DNA from: Ciona savignyi
Taxonomy: Eukaryota; Chordata; Ascidiacea; Phlebobranchia; Cionidae
Direction of reading: 5' to 3'
DNA length: 64,000 bases
Assembly (NCBI GenBank): GCA_000149265.1
Contig: CH003301.1
Span: 1-64,000 of the forward strand
A program made the position numbers and the translations under genes. Positions 14,386 to 25,700 of this stretch are shown here, one piece after another; the first letter of the stretch is position 1, and the number at the start of each line of letters is the position of its first letter. The notes under the pieces were generated by a model. It did not search any database. It was not told the origin of the DNA and saw only the letters and a program-made list of their open reading frames with translations.

Positions 14386-16204
14386 TTTAGTATATGTGTG
14401 TCCATATATGAATGATGCACAGTCATGGTTCCACTTATAGCTGTTCGTTACGTATAAGAAGCCTAAGGTTCAAATAACTTACTTACTTTCGGTTTATCGA
14501 TCATGGATTGAAAACGGCACGGCAATGTTGCCATTACTCAAAGCAGCAACTGAAAATCGTTACAGCGTAATAATCTAGATTGTTGTTGTTCGATTTTAAT
14601 AATGGTTGTTGTCTATAAATAATAAATTATTTTTTAAGATCTCAAATATTCCTACGAAATATTTGTTTGCACACTAAAGTGAACTAACACAGGGCGATAC
14701 TTTATAACCAGCAATGTTCAAGCGACAGAAAGATAACCAACTGTCAACCAGATATCGCTGCAAGCAAACGAAAACTGGCAATTGTAAAACAAAGATGATC
14801 TGGATTAATTTGCAATAAACAAAAGCAACAACATAAAAAGACAAAAATATTTTTTAAAACAAAATATTATGCAACCTGTGTTGGGCAAGACATTAAACTC
14901 TTCCAGCCAGACATGTTATGTAATTCAAGATATATAACCCAAACGTGAAGAATGCGTTAAGCATTTATTATTATAAGTGTACATGCCAATAGACAGTACT
15001 CGGATTAGCAACTCTATTTTTGGTACGTGGCGGGAGAGTTGAAGTACCTGAAAAAAAATGCGAAAATATATCGCACATTACTTACAATCCAGACTCCACC
15101 ACTAGCCACATATCACAATAACACCTACTATACGTCGGCATCGCCTTTCAGAAATATCTACACTCCGTTACTTTTTTCGCCTAGTTTCTAATATGTATTC
15201 GCTACTCTGGATACCTGTTACACATGGCTGTTGATTTAGGTGTTGGACACGAAACGCCTCGTCAATTCTCTGTAACGCGAAGTTAAACCCGTTTGGGTCC
15301 AATCTTAAAATATTTGCTTTCATTATTTTTTGTGGGATTATAATTGATATGAACACTGGTCTCAACAAATAAGCCTCTGAACTCAACACACAAATTAAAA
15401 TTATTGTTCAATTGGCTTTTCATGTTCTCGAAAATGTCGAATGACATGACTTCCGGAGTAAGGCATAAGGGAATTTAAAACGATAAGTCTGCTGGCACGA
15501 CTAAGTATAAGGTTACTCATTTTTATCTCCAGAGTTGGAAAGATTTGAACTAATAGACATCTCTCGTATCGATAAAACTGTTTTATTACCTATACACGGA
15601 CGGGTAATTCGTAAATCATCGAGCTGCATGTACTATTAATTCAACCGGCGTAGGTGACATCCGCGGAGTGCCTTGTCTAGGACACAAACAATCTTCCAAC
15701 CTTTGGCCATCACCGACTAAGCTAACCAACCGGTCTATAAACAGCTCTCGTGAATGTTACACTTTGTAGACTTTATTTAAACGCGGGAAACGACGCAGGT
15801 TATTCGTTGTATTTGCGTACTATCTGTTTATTCGAAGATGCATATATAACCGTAAAGTGATTTTCCACGCAAATTAGACGTTTTCGTATTATCTGTCTAT
15901 TAAATGACAATTTGAACATTTTTTTATCAGGATTGTCGAACTACTTTTACCTCAAGCAAATACCAAACTATTAAATTTGCGGCCTATGATAAATAGCTTA
16001 CAGGTTATACAAGCTTTATAGAGATAACCTAGTGGACAAGGAAAATTGGATTGAAAGAAGCATATCATAAGGTTTTCGATAAAACAGTTGGTTTGTTTAT
16101 GGTATTCGCATATAGAAGCGGCGAAAACTTACATTTCGGGAAATTAAGTTCTATATATTATAAGTTACAACCGATAACATTGTAAAGGATTTTAAACAGA
16201 AATC

Positions 16205-16238
16205 ACATATACCGCTTTTTAATAGCAAGCGGTATATG
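16205..16238. other. Perfect 12-bp hairpin
   Basis: CATATACCGCTT (16205-16216) is followed by a 10-nt spacer and its exact reverse complement AAGCGGTATATG (16227-16238). It lies about 345 bp past the D2HGDH stop codon, outside any gene I can define. It may be a chance palindrome, a terminator-like structure or a small inverted-repeat relic. Confidence 0.55.
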
Positions 16239-16582
16239 AATCGGTCACGCTAACCATTGTTTAAGGACGCCATCATGCGGATCATCTTTATGCAACTCAG
16301 AATAGCAATTACAGTAAATTTAGACACCAGAACGGAAATTTACGGGTGATCGCCTGATCGGAACTGTTTTTTTAGTTTTCGCTAAACAATCGACTCATTC
16401 GGTTTTTACAAATAAATAGAGATATCAGGTTATTAAACAATTGCACATTTTTATAAGCAGAATCCAAAATAATTTGATGATACTAAAATAAAGTACACCA
16501 TCCAGTAAATACAAAATTAAATACAAAATTAAGTAAACGAAGAAGTAAAATTACAAATTGACCTACAGTATAAATTTAAAAA

Positions 16583-19500
16583 TTAAAAAGTGTCAGGCAA
16601 GGTCTTGTAAGGATTGAGTATCCCGTTTGGATCAAACATTTTCTTTATTTTCTTCATCATTGTGATGGATTCATTGCTTTTCGAGTATGAGATGTAGTTA
16701 CGTTTCTTAAATCTGTAACAAAGAAATAAGGATCAGATATTTATGTTAATTTTAATGCATGGGAAAACAAATTAACTGTATTAGTTCAACCTGTTAATCC
16801 ACTGGGTTTAAACAACATAGGAAGTGACTTGTCAAGTACACAAACACTAGCCAGTGGCTGGTTTTAATTCACTAACCTTACAATTATTACAGGGGTGCAC
16901 ATAATAATTTAAAATATAATGTCACTTTCGTTCGACAGATTAGTCTGGTGGATTAAGACGTCGCATTTCAGCCGAAGGGTTGCAGGTACAACTGGTCGAT
17001 AGCTAGTCGGCTGTGTCATTGAGCAAGAAACTTAACAGACATTGCCAGTCTATATGAAGGCCTGTTTTATAACATTTGTCCTCCTAATACAAATAGAGGA
17101 ATGAATATACTTTCATCATGAAACTCACCCTAACCCGTGCTCTGCACTTATGCTACCTTTGTGCTTGGCTGTCCACTCGTACACAAATGGCTCAACCGCA
17201 GAAGCAATGGTTTGGTTGTATTGGGGACATGTCACATTTAAATGCAAATTGCCATCACCTAAAATAAAAAACATGTTAGGAATAATATTGACGGGTTGAT
17301 TAGTAATATTTTTGGAAAACGGAGTAATTCATTGTTCATCCACATACTTTGAATAGATGGTTACACTATAAAGGTTCTGAATTTGTTCCTGCTAGAAACA
17401 ATAACATTCACAGTGAATTCTCAGGGAAAAGCACTTCTCAAACACCAATCAAAATAAATTAAACAGGTCAATTGAACGTACTATGAAACCCATGACAACT
17501 GAAACCAAATGTTTATTAAGAATCATAAATATAATGAGTGTTAAACACAACTGTCACATTTTGAACAAATTAGTATCCAATCCATAAAAAAGAAGTTGTG
17601 TGACAGACATTTGTGCAAGCATAGGGTCTTGTCTTGGAATAACAACCTCATGACACAACCGATGTAATTTTAAAGTATTTAAAAACCGGCAAAGTTTAAC
17701 AATCATTGTACTAAAGTATTTTAAGTTTAGCATGTATCTAGTGTGTTGTATGGTGTTATTACTCCATAATCGTGGAAATTAAGAGCTTGCTGTCCAAGGT
17801 TGAGCTGCCAATAGCTGATAGAAAAACAGATCGAAACCCAAATCGAAACTTCCAAATGGGGATCTTCCATAGAGTTGTTTTTGTTAAAAAGATAAATAAA
17901 AGATACACATGTGTATATAACACTTGCCTAAATGACCATAGCCAACTACCGAAGTGCATAATCCTTCCAGGTGGCGTCTGGTATCGAGGACCATGTCATA
18001 CATAACATGGGTGGGGAGGGATACGTCATACTTGAAGTTGTATCCTTCGTGCAATAGAGCTTCAGCCTGCCTTTCACGTAATCCCCATATTGCCTACGGT
18101 AATGCTGTATCAACGTTGTATTCTTAGAATACTCTTTAAGATATTTCTTAACAGAATAAGTGTGATGTCTTTGGTTATTTTATTGTTTATTTTGTTAATA
18201 TATTCCAAAGTTTTTCGCTTCTAAACTACTGTGTGGTATCAGTGTTAACAAACCTGTACCTGTGGGGTCCGCCACATAATGTTTATGATGTATGACATGA
18301 TGGTTATGATGTATGATATTATATTGATTAAATATAATATTAGCATTTCATAAATTTACTAAAAAGATAACTACTGCAACCTGCATTTTGTTTAAATCAG
18401 TAGCAATTGTCCCATCACTGACTGTCTGTGATGTCATTATTTCATCAAGAAAAGATGACAGTTTTTCTTCATCATGCTGTGTGTTTGAACCTGTAGTTAA
18501 ACACATGTTTGCTGCCATATTTGTTTAGAGCTAATGAAAGACAACACTTTTGTCCTTAGATTACTAAAAAAATATACATGTTTTATATAGTGAATGTGAA
18601 ACCACAGTGAATCCGTTTAACTCACAACAACCATGGGGTTATCAGAGCTATTGTAGAACATATTGATCTAGTGGATTTGGGCAATTTCGACAAAGTATTT
18701 AGCAACTAGTTTCTGCAAACCTTCATTTGAATAGAGGTGAACTAACCCACCAAGCTTTTGGGTCAGACTGCCTTATTTCTTTACATTTTACCTGATGTTT
18801 CAATAAGCATGTAGAATTCATGCTCCCCGATTGGATTGGTAAGATTCAAATGTGTTTTGACGAGACCCATACATGCAGAATCTAAAAACTCAACAGCAGA
18901 TAATATTTCTCCAAGGTCTTGTTTAGCTTTTCTTAGTACGTGCAATAGCCCTTCGAATGTATCCACACCTGAATACACAACAGATTTACAACAGAATATC
19001 TTAAATACAAAATTTTCATTTCAAATATGGCATTTTTATGCTGATGGGATAATCCAGACTAAAGGATTTATCGTGATCTATTGATGAAAAACTTATAAAG
19101 GGATATTTTTAGTTTTTTGTAATATTAAAGAAATGATTATGTGAAAAAATACATACCTAGAAATGCCAAGTTCAATGATTTAGGTTTCTGTGGACATAGA
19201 ATAGACACTGCAGTAACAAAACCAAGTGTCCCTTCTGATCCAATCATTAGTTGCTTGATATCATAACCAGTGTTATCTTTGCGCAATGTTGAGAGGCAAT
19301 CAAGAATTGTACCATCCGCAAGTACCTTGTATTGTACATTGGTACATTAGCAAGCACCTTATACTGTACTGTAACTTAGCATGCACTGATTATTGATACT
19401 ATAACAGAAATTCAAAAGAAAATTCTTAACCACAGTTCAAAAACATATTGAGGTTATATTTTGAGATATTTAGGATAGATAATGATTTTCTCCATTAGTG

Positions 19501-21263
19501 AAGAGGTATTTTCATTGGCAGAAGTCATCAAGAACATTTGCAAACAGAAAAAATACACACAACAAAAAACTTTGTTAAATAAACAAAAACAATACATGAA
19601 AATAGAATAACCATTACTATGGTAGGATTGCAACATAATAGGGGAACTACAGAGTGTCACGCTTTAGATCTTATTCCTGCAATTATTACCTTTTTTATCA
19701 GGCGATATAAGAAAGATACAACTCTATATGTACAACCATATTTTACTGCCTGCCTTTTATATAACACTATGTCCCATAGTAAACCTAAATGTGAAAAATA
19801 TTAAACTCGTCTACTGTTTCGTGACAAAGTTACTCCGGTAAAAAATGACATGGTAAAAGAAACATCTCGAGGTCATAAACAAGTTGCATAATGCACACAT
19901 GTATAGCAAAAGTAAACATTGAGTTTGTGAGACAGAGATCATAACAAACCTACAGCTTCCACTCCCAGCACGCTTCCTCGAAGAGATCCATATCTCAACA
20001 ACCTAAGTCCACCAGCATTTGTGGAGATGTTTCCTCCAATATGGCAGCTTCCTTTCGCACCCAAGTCAAGAGGGACGATTATGTCATGCTTATTCAATTC
20101 TTGGCTAAGAGCCTCAAGCACACAGCCAGCCTGACACACAGCAACACCTTTAACAAGTCCAAATCATTATTTCTAAACTAGTTAAAATGTCTTGGTCACC
20201 CAACAAAAGTTCATTGAAAATGATTATCACAACCTGCTACTGGATCAACAGAAATAAAATCATTCATTCTTTGAGTTGACAGAATTATTTCATCAAATAC
20301 AGGAACACTTCCCCCAACCAATCCAGTATTGCCACCCTAAATATAATATTTTGCTGACACATTACATTTTAACTTAATTCTTAATTTCCTTTTTCCACAA
20401 TGAATTTGATTTCCTACGATTACTAAACAAGAACATAAATATTACTAAAGCAGTAAAACACTTTACAAAATGTTCATACGGCACCAAAAATACGCCTAAC
20501 TAAATTTCAACAGAGAAATTACTGTTATAAGTATGTATATTTAAAAAAAATTTCAGTAAATGGACATTACAGTAATAAAAAAAATAGTTTAAACTTTTTC
20601 CACATAATGACTAGAAAAAAAGGAGTGTACAAAAGATGTTTGAGTTTCATACTAATGACATTACTTAACCTGTGGACAGATGGCCAGTTTTCGATCATTG
20701 CAGTATTTAAGTATCTTTGACACTTCTGCAGTAGTCTTCGGTTTTAGAAGTATCTACCAGTTGTATGAATGAATCAACATAAAGGAGTGAGTATTAAAGT
20801 ATTTGTATTACATTTATGATTTAGAATACAATTATTGAAAGGATACCAAAGCATCATCATTTCTTGTGATTTCTACTAAATTGCACATTCAATAGATTAT
20901 GTAAAAAACTTATAAATATGTTCATTAATTATTGGATTAGAGTCAAATCTATTATTTTTACTGTATTTTGTCATTCATGGAGATATCACATAAATATTCT
21001 ATAATTCTAAGCATGATGGAAACAAACTCCGATGCTTTAACTAAAACTCTTACTTATATTACTGGTATGACAGAACTCTAGAAATTAAACTGATACTAAA
21101 AGAACAATATGTATCATCACTTACTGAACTTTGGCCTCGAACTGTTTTTATCCAATCAATATTATTTCCCTCTAATTCGCTTGGATCTGTCAGAACATGA
21201 TTATGGCCAATTATGTCTTGAAATACAGTGATGTCAGTTGCGGTGGCTGTTGCATAGTTCCCC
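16583..21263 (-). CDS. D2HGDH: D-2-hydroxyglutarate dehydrogenase, mitochondrial (first exon not found)
   Basis: This FAD enzyme oxidises D-2-hydroxyglutarate to 2-oxoglutarate in mitochondria and passes electrons to ETF. Exons in gene order: 21125-21263, 20670-20753, 20234-20336, 19954-20147, 19157-19325, 18792-18968, 18381-18490, 17928-18093, 17129-17258, 16583-16712; stop at 16583-16585. All phases fit. Hallmarks in order: [26 protein letters not shown]; the FAD-binding run [14 protein letters not shown] with [24 protein letters not shown] with [37 protein letters not shown]; and the end [11 protein letters not shown]. These match human D2HGDH closely. The first listed exon needs two bases from an upstream exon, so the start codon and mitochondrial targeting peptide lie on an exon I could not place, presumably within 21264-22703. 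The intron after 17928 starts with GC. Confidence 0.95.
16943..17065 (+). repeat. SINE 5' fragment in a D2HGDH intron
   Basis: It shares with the fuller SINE copies the tRNA-like head (GGTGGATTAAGACGTCGC), the GGGTTGCAGGTACAACTGGT block, and a TAGCTAGTCGGCTGTGTC block followed by ACAGACATTGCC. The 3' half is absent. It is intronic, upstream of exon 16583-16712. Confidence 0.65.
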
Positions 21264-21676
21264 CTGCGATCAAATGCACAACTTCAAGTGACAGGCAATA
21301 CTACTAAAGAGTGCACCGTAATTTTAAAAACAAAACAATTATGGGATATTCGTTAAACAAATGGATACGGCTAATGGGATTACAATTTTTGTAAAACTTT
21401 TCAGTTGCAAGGTTTTAATTGAAAAAATAGTTGCTTAAAATAATAGTAAATGCACAGGATAAATATGGATGATTCAGTTACAATGTCAAAGTATATCCAG
21501 TTTTTTTATATATCAAAAGAGTATATAAAGCTGTGTTTAGTAAGCATTGTGTCATTAATCGCTAGAAATAATTATTGTCGTTCCTATGTTGTGTTATCGC
21601 CCATTATATTTCACACAATCAAACTTTTGTATAACAAATAAAACTCAGTTGTTGGGGCACCATTTTATTACAGTTA

Positions 21677-22212
21677 GGGATAGAACAGGATATTTTGATG
21701 TTTATCCTCATGAATGGGAAAACCCAAGTTGGTTAATACATGGGCAATCGTCAGATCACCTCGCGCCCATCGTCAGGTTACCGTAGCTATTGCGGTGCGG
21801 TACCTCTAAATACTACAGGACCGCTTGGATCGGCTTCGGATCGCTTACTCATACTTCGTGAATTACAAAAGCCATGATAGTTAATGTTATAGGTTGGGGT
21901 GAAAGGTTTCAAGTTCTGGGGTTGACAATAAGTGTTTGGGACACGGGTTAGAATTACTTTCCATGAGCAATGACTAAGTGATCCACTAGCCCGATCCAAG
22001 ACGCTCCAAGCGGTCCTGTAGTATTTAGAGGCATCCATTGCAGTGTGTTGTATGATTCACACATTTCTTAAATTTGGTAGAACCCATTAGTCAAATGAGT
22101 TCAGGCAATGTTCGTTAAGTGCCTTGTCCAAGGACACAACCAACTTAGCTTGCACCAGTTTTAAACCTGTAACCCTTTGGCTAAAAGACGACTGACTAAA
22201 CCACCAGACTAA
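21677..22212 (-). repeat. tRNA-derived SINE, split by a MITE
   Basis: Read on the minus strand, a SINE head (to about 22212) and body end at 22046, and the body resumes at 21788 and runs to the A/T-rich tail near 21677. The two halves join exactly where intact copies read ACACACTGCAAT then AGC/AACTCCGGTAAC. The interruption is the 239-bp element at 21798-22036 plus one copy of its target-site duplication. Confidence 0.75.
21798..22036. mobile_element. MITE with perfect 27-bp terminal inverted repeats
   Basis: A perfect 27-bp inverted repeat lies at 21803-21829 and 22005-22031 (outer end CCTCTAAATACTACAGG), and weaker symmetry extends it further inwards. The element is flanked by ATTGCGGTG (21789-21797) and ATTGCAGTG (22037-22045), a 9-bp target duplication with one mismatch (or 8 bp, with one more terminal base in the element). 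No transposase is encoded. An 8-bp duplication would suit the hAT group, but that assignment is an inference. Nearly identical ends suggest a fairly recent insertion. Confidence 0.8.
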
Positions 22213-22703
22213 AGTTATACTTCAATAAAAGCAAGTCGTATCAACTATCAAGGAGACAACCTGGACCTTCCGATTAATCTAGCCGGACATAGTAAAATAA
22301 CATTCACTTGCCCATGGGTTGGCCTTACCTTTTAACATTGTATGTCTCTGAAGTAAAAGCTGGCAGATTATGAATTTGGACAGCAATTAACGACCTAGAT
22401 CGATTAAACACATTCAGAAAACTATTTAACCCTAACATTATTCTTTAAATTGGATACCTATTAGATATATTGCATAGAAATAAATGGTGTTTGACAAATT
22501 TCAGTCATGAAACGTTTGCTAACTTTTTTCACATCCGACAAATTTTGTAATGGGTATTTCCCTCTACAGGAAGTAACTTTTATTCGTAAATTGACGCAAA
22601 GGTAATTGTAAATGCATTGAACCACTTTTATATTTGAAATAATTGCAAAAAATTAAAAAATTAAAAAAACGTTTCTTGCATAAAAAGAACACGTTCCTCC
22701 AGC

Positions 22704-25700
22704 TTAAAAGTTTTCAAAATGATGTGTAAAAACAGGCCCCTTGTACTTATTTGTTTTTACACGAGCCATTTCTACACTGTCCGTCATTGGCGGTGGTCCA
22801 CAGCTAAAAACGCCGATTCTTTCTGCCTGTAATATGAAAAAATGTCCAAAAAAATTTAAATTTTACTAATAAGCACACACTAACCTCACAGTGTTTATCC
22901 GACAGAGACTTAAAAAAGTCAGGGAAATTTGGTCGACCAAAATGAGTGGCCGCGTTTAAACCGGTAAACATGGATTTTCCTGATATCTTTTGAAAGTGCT
23001 GCTCACACATATACTGTGAGGAAAAAATAAATTATATTCAAACTTACGTCTTGTAACTTTATTCTATTTCAGGGTATTTGTTGTAATAGTATAATAAACC
23101 ATTTTTTAACAAATTCAAGAAATAATTTCACTATTGCCAAGACTGATAGTTGTTACGCAGTAGGCTACATATATCACACACGAAAAAAATAAATCTCTAA
23201 AAAAATAAGTTATCACACCCAGATGTCAATGATTTTAATATTGGTTATTAATATAATTTAAAAATATAATGTGATCTACTGATAATAGGGAACATTCGTT
23301 AAAACAGGTGTTTTGTTTATGGCCGTGTGGGGTTTGAAATTTGGCTGTTGTGGGGTTTGAATAGACAACGACTGCAGGACGCTACATATAATAAGTTGTG
23401 GGGTACATACTCATAACAACCTAGCCAAGTCTAATATTTACCCACCAACATTGTAGTTCTCAGGTCAAATTTATTCGGAATTTNNNNNNNNNNNNNNNNN
23501 NNNNNNNNNNNNNNNNNNNNNNNNNNNNNNNNNNNNNNNNNNNNNNNNNNNNNNNNNNNNNNNNNNNNNNNNNNNNNNNNNNNTTATATCCAATAACCAC
23601 TCGTATTGCCGCTGGTCTCTTGTCACCCACAAAAAGTACACCTGTAGTATAAAGTATATGATTGTGATAAACTATTAAGGCACAGTCTTTGAGAGTGGAG
23701 ATTGAGAGACATAGTTGGATAAACATAGACATAGATACATAGTTGAATGGTTCCATTTATCCAGCCAGTTATCTGTCCGGCCGGTTGGTCTTGCGGGGTA
23801 AGTGCGTCGCCTTTCAATCAAAAGGTTGCAGGTACGAAACTGGTCGCTAGCTAGTCGGTTGTGTCCTTGGGCAAGGCACTTTACAGACATTGCCTGAACC
23901 CAGCGGATTAATGGGTTCTACCAAATTGAAGGAACGTGTCTATTATATACAACACACTGCAATAGCCCCGGTAACACGACGATGCGCGCGAAGTGATCTC
24001 ACGATTTCCCATGTAATAACCCCCTTGGTTTTCCCATTCACGGGGATAAACATCAATATCGTATCCTATCATTATACGGTATCATTTTGGACAGCCAGTA
24101 GAAGGATGAATAGATTGAAACCAGCTCTTTGTCAGTCTTTTGTATACATTAGCATGGCACTTAACGGACATTGTCTTTATCTGGTTAAAGATGAGTATTC
24201 TATCTTACCCTATGGTCTAGTTTAGTACCATAGTACTAAATTGGGATATATATATGAAACAACATATTTTAAAAATTGGCTCATTAATAAAAATAAAATA
24301 AAACATGCCTATATATAGTTAATTGTAGTACTGCAAAAATATATCTTGTTTTAATAATGTCCACTGCCTTATATAAGAATAAAATAAAGAAAACTTACAA
24401 ATTTACAAGGAATACCAACTCCAACATGACTCTTGTGTACAAGATCTTTAAGAATGGAAGCAAAGGGTGTGACACCTATACCACCACCCACCAACACAGC
24501 AACTTCATATTTATACCAGTCCTGATGACCTTCCCCAAATGGACCTTCCAAAGTATATCTAAAGCGACACATATTGCATCGTAATATTTTGTACCGTACA
24601 TTTAAATATAATTGGTGAACGGGGACATCAACCTACCAACCAAATAATTCACTTGTTTGTGTTCTTGGGCAAGGCACTTAACATATGTTACTTCAATAGT
24701 AGTGTTAAAAACAAATACAATATCTGTAAGCTTTAATTCTCATAAAAGCTTTGATAATAATTCTACTTCAAACATGTATTATATCAGAAAAGCATCTCTA
24801 ATAACGGTATTGTACTGCTTTGTCTATTGTACTAGTTATTTTTTACCTTCGGTTTCTCATCACTGTATATGTTTCTGATGTTTTGTGTCCACGGTCCTAC
24901 TGCTCGGATGTGGAGTTTAAGCGTCTCCTCATCCGGTGAAGAGGATAGAGTGAAAGGGTGATATTCCCATTTTGACAAACCACTGCAAGCAATTCGGACC
25001 TGTGAAAAATATCAAGCTTAATTACTTGGTGATGAAATTAAATGCAATGACGATGAATTAGCATGTGTGGAGTGAATGTCATCTACCAGCCGAAAGGTTG
25101 CACAATAGATATCAGTTTTTTGCTGTGGGCATTATTATCATTTTTGGACTTTGCTCTAACCTAGACATGGGCAACATACGCTCATTGGCATAGTCAGGCC
25201 TGTTAAGGGATTTTGATCGGCCCACAGACTGCATCTAACCAAACCCTGTAATGTGGACCATTTTTTTTCTAATCCCTACCCTCTGCATTCTTGTGCTTTG
25301 TATGCAGTAACAATGGTATGTAATGTATCTTTTGAATAAAATAAAAAATAAAAATTATCTGGCGATAACCAATTAGAAATACTGTAAATTATATTTCCAA
25401 CTCATTATATCTATTTGTAATAAACGCGAGAATATGAAATTTAATTATAAATTAGGTTTTTTATGTTAAATTTACTTTATTGTACATTTCTTTATTCTAA
25501 AGTATGAAGAAAGTGGGATTATTCAACTTGAAGATTGGAAACTATTTCTCACCCATTGTCCTGCTTTGTAGTAAAAATCTGATGGTCGGGCAAACTCCAA
25601 ATAAGTTACGTCTGAAGGCAAGATCTCAGCACTGATTACTTTCAGCTGGAGCTTTTTCCTATACACGCTGTACAGTTTGTCGAAAGTGTATAGAATCACA

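Larger units (their letters stand above)
8177..16582. other. Gene-poor region upstream of the ZNF608/609-like exon
   Basis: No coding exon is supported on either strand; all open frames are short and unrecognised. It holds an old SINE relic (14165-14385), a pyrimidine-rich, GC-richer patch near 10300-10610 that could be a promoter or 5' leader, a small cluster of CGTGATTA-like motifs (about 8886-8955), and a perfect hairpin at 16205-16238. Non-coding first exons and control regions of the minus-strand gene may lie here, but their positions cannot be proved. AT content rises sharply towards the right end. Confidence 0.5.
21264..22703. other. DUOX-D2HGDH intergenic region
   Basis: This stretch separates the DUOX stop codon from the first D2HGDH exon found. 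About 535 bp are a SINE interrupted by a MITE. The D2HGDH start exon must lie here unless it is further upstream inside DUOX. A short candidate at about 22341-22351 (ATG TTA AAA before a strong GTAAGG donor, minus strand) has the wrong phase, so I did not adopt it. Nothing else is recognised. Confidence 0.5.

Noticed and set aside
22341-22351. Short ATG TTA AAA segment with a strong GTAAGG donor on the minus strand as first exon of D2HGDH
   Set aside because: It leaves one base while the next exon needs two, so the reading phase does not fit.
23779-24070. A functional tRNA gene at the SINE head
   Set aside because: The head has A- and B-box-like words, but the cloverleaf is not complete and the same head recurs with a common non-tRNA body, which marks a SINE.
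24558-24847. A 5-nt microexon (ATATT) in DUOX to repair the phase before the FAD/NADPH lobe
   Set aside because: It fits arithmetically, but so short an exon is implausible, and an in-frame upstream acceptor at 24632 explains the phase more simply.
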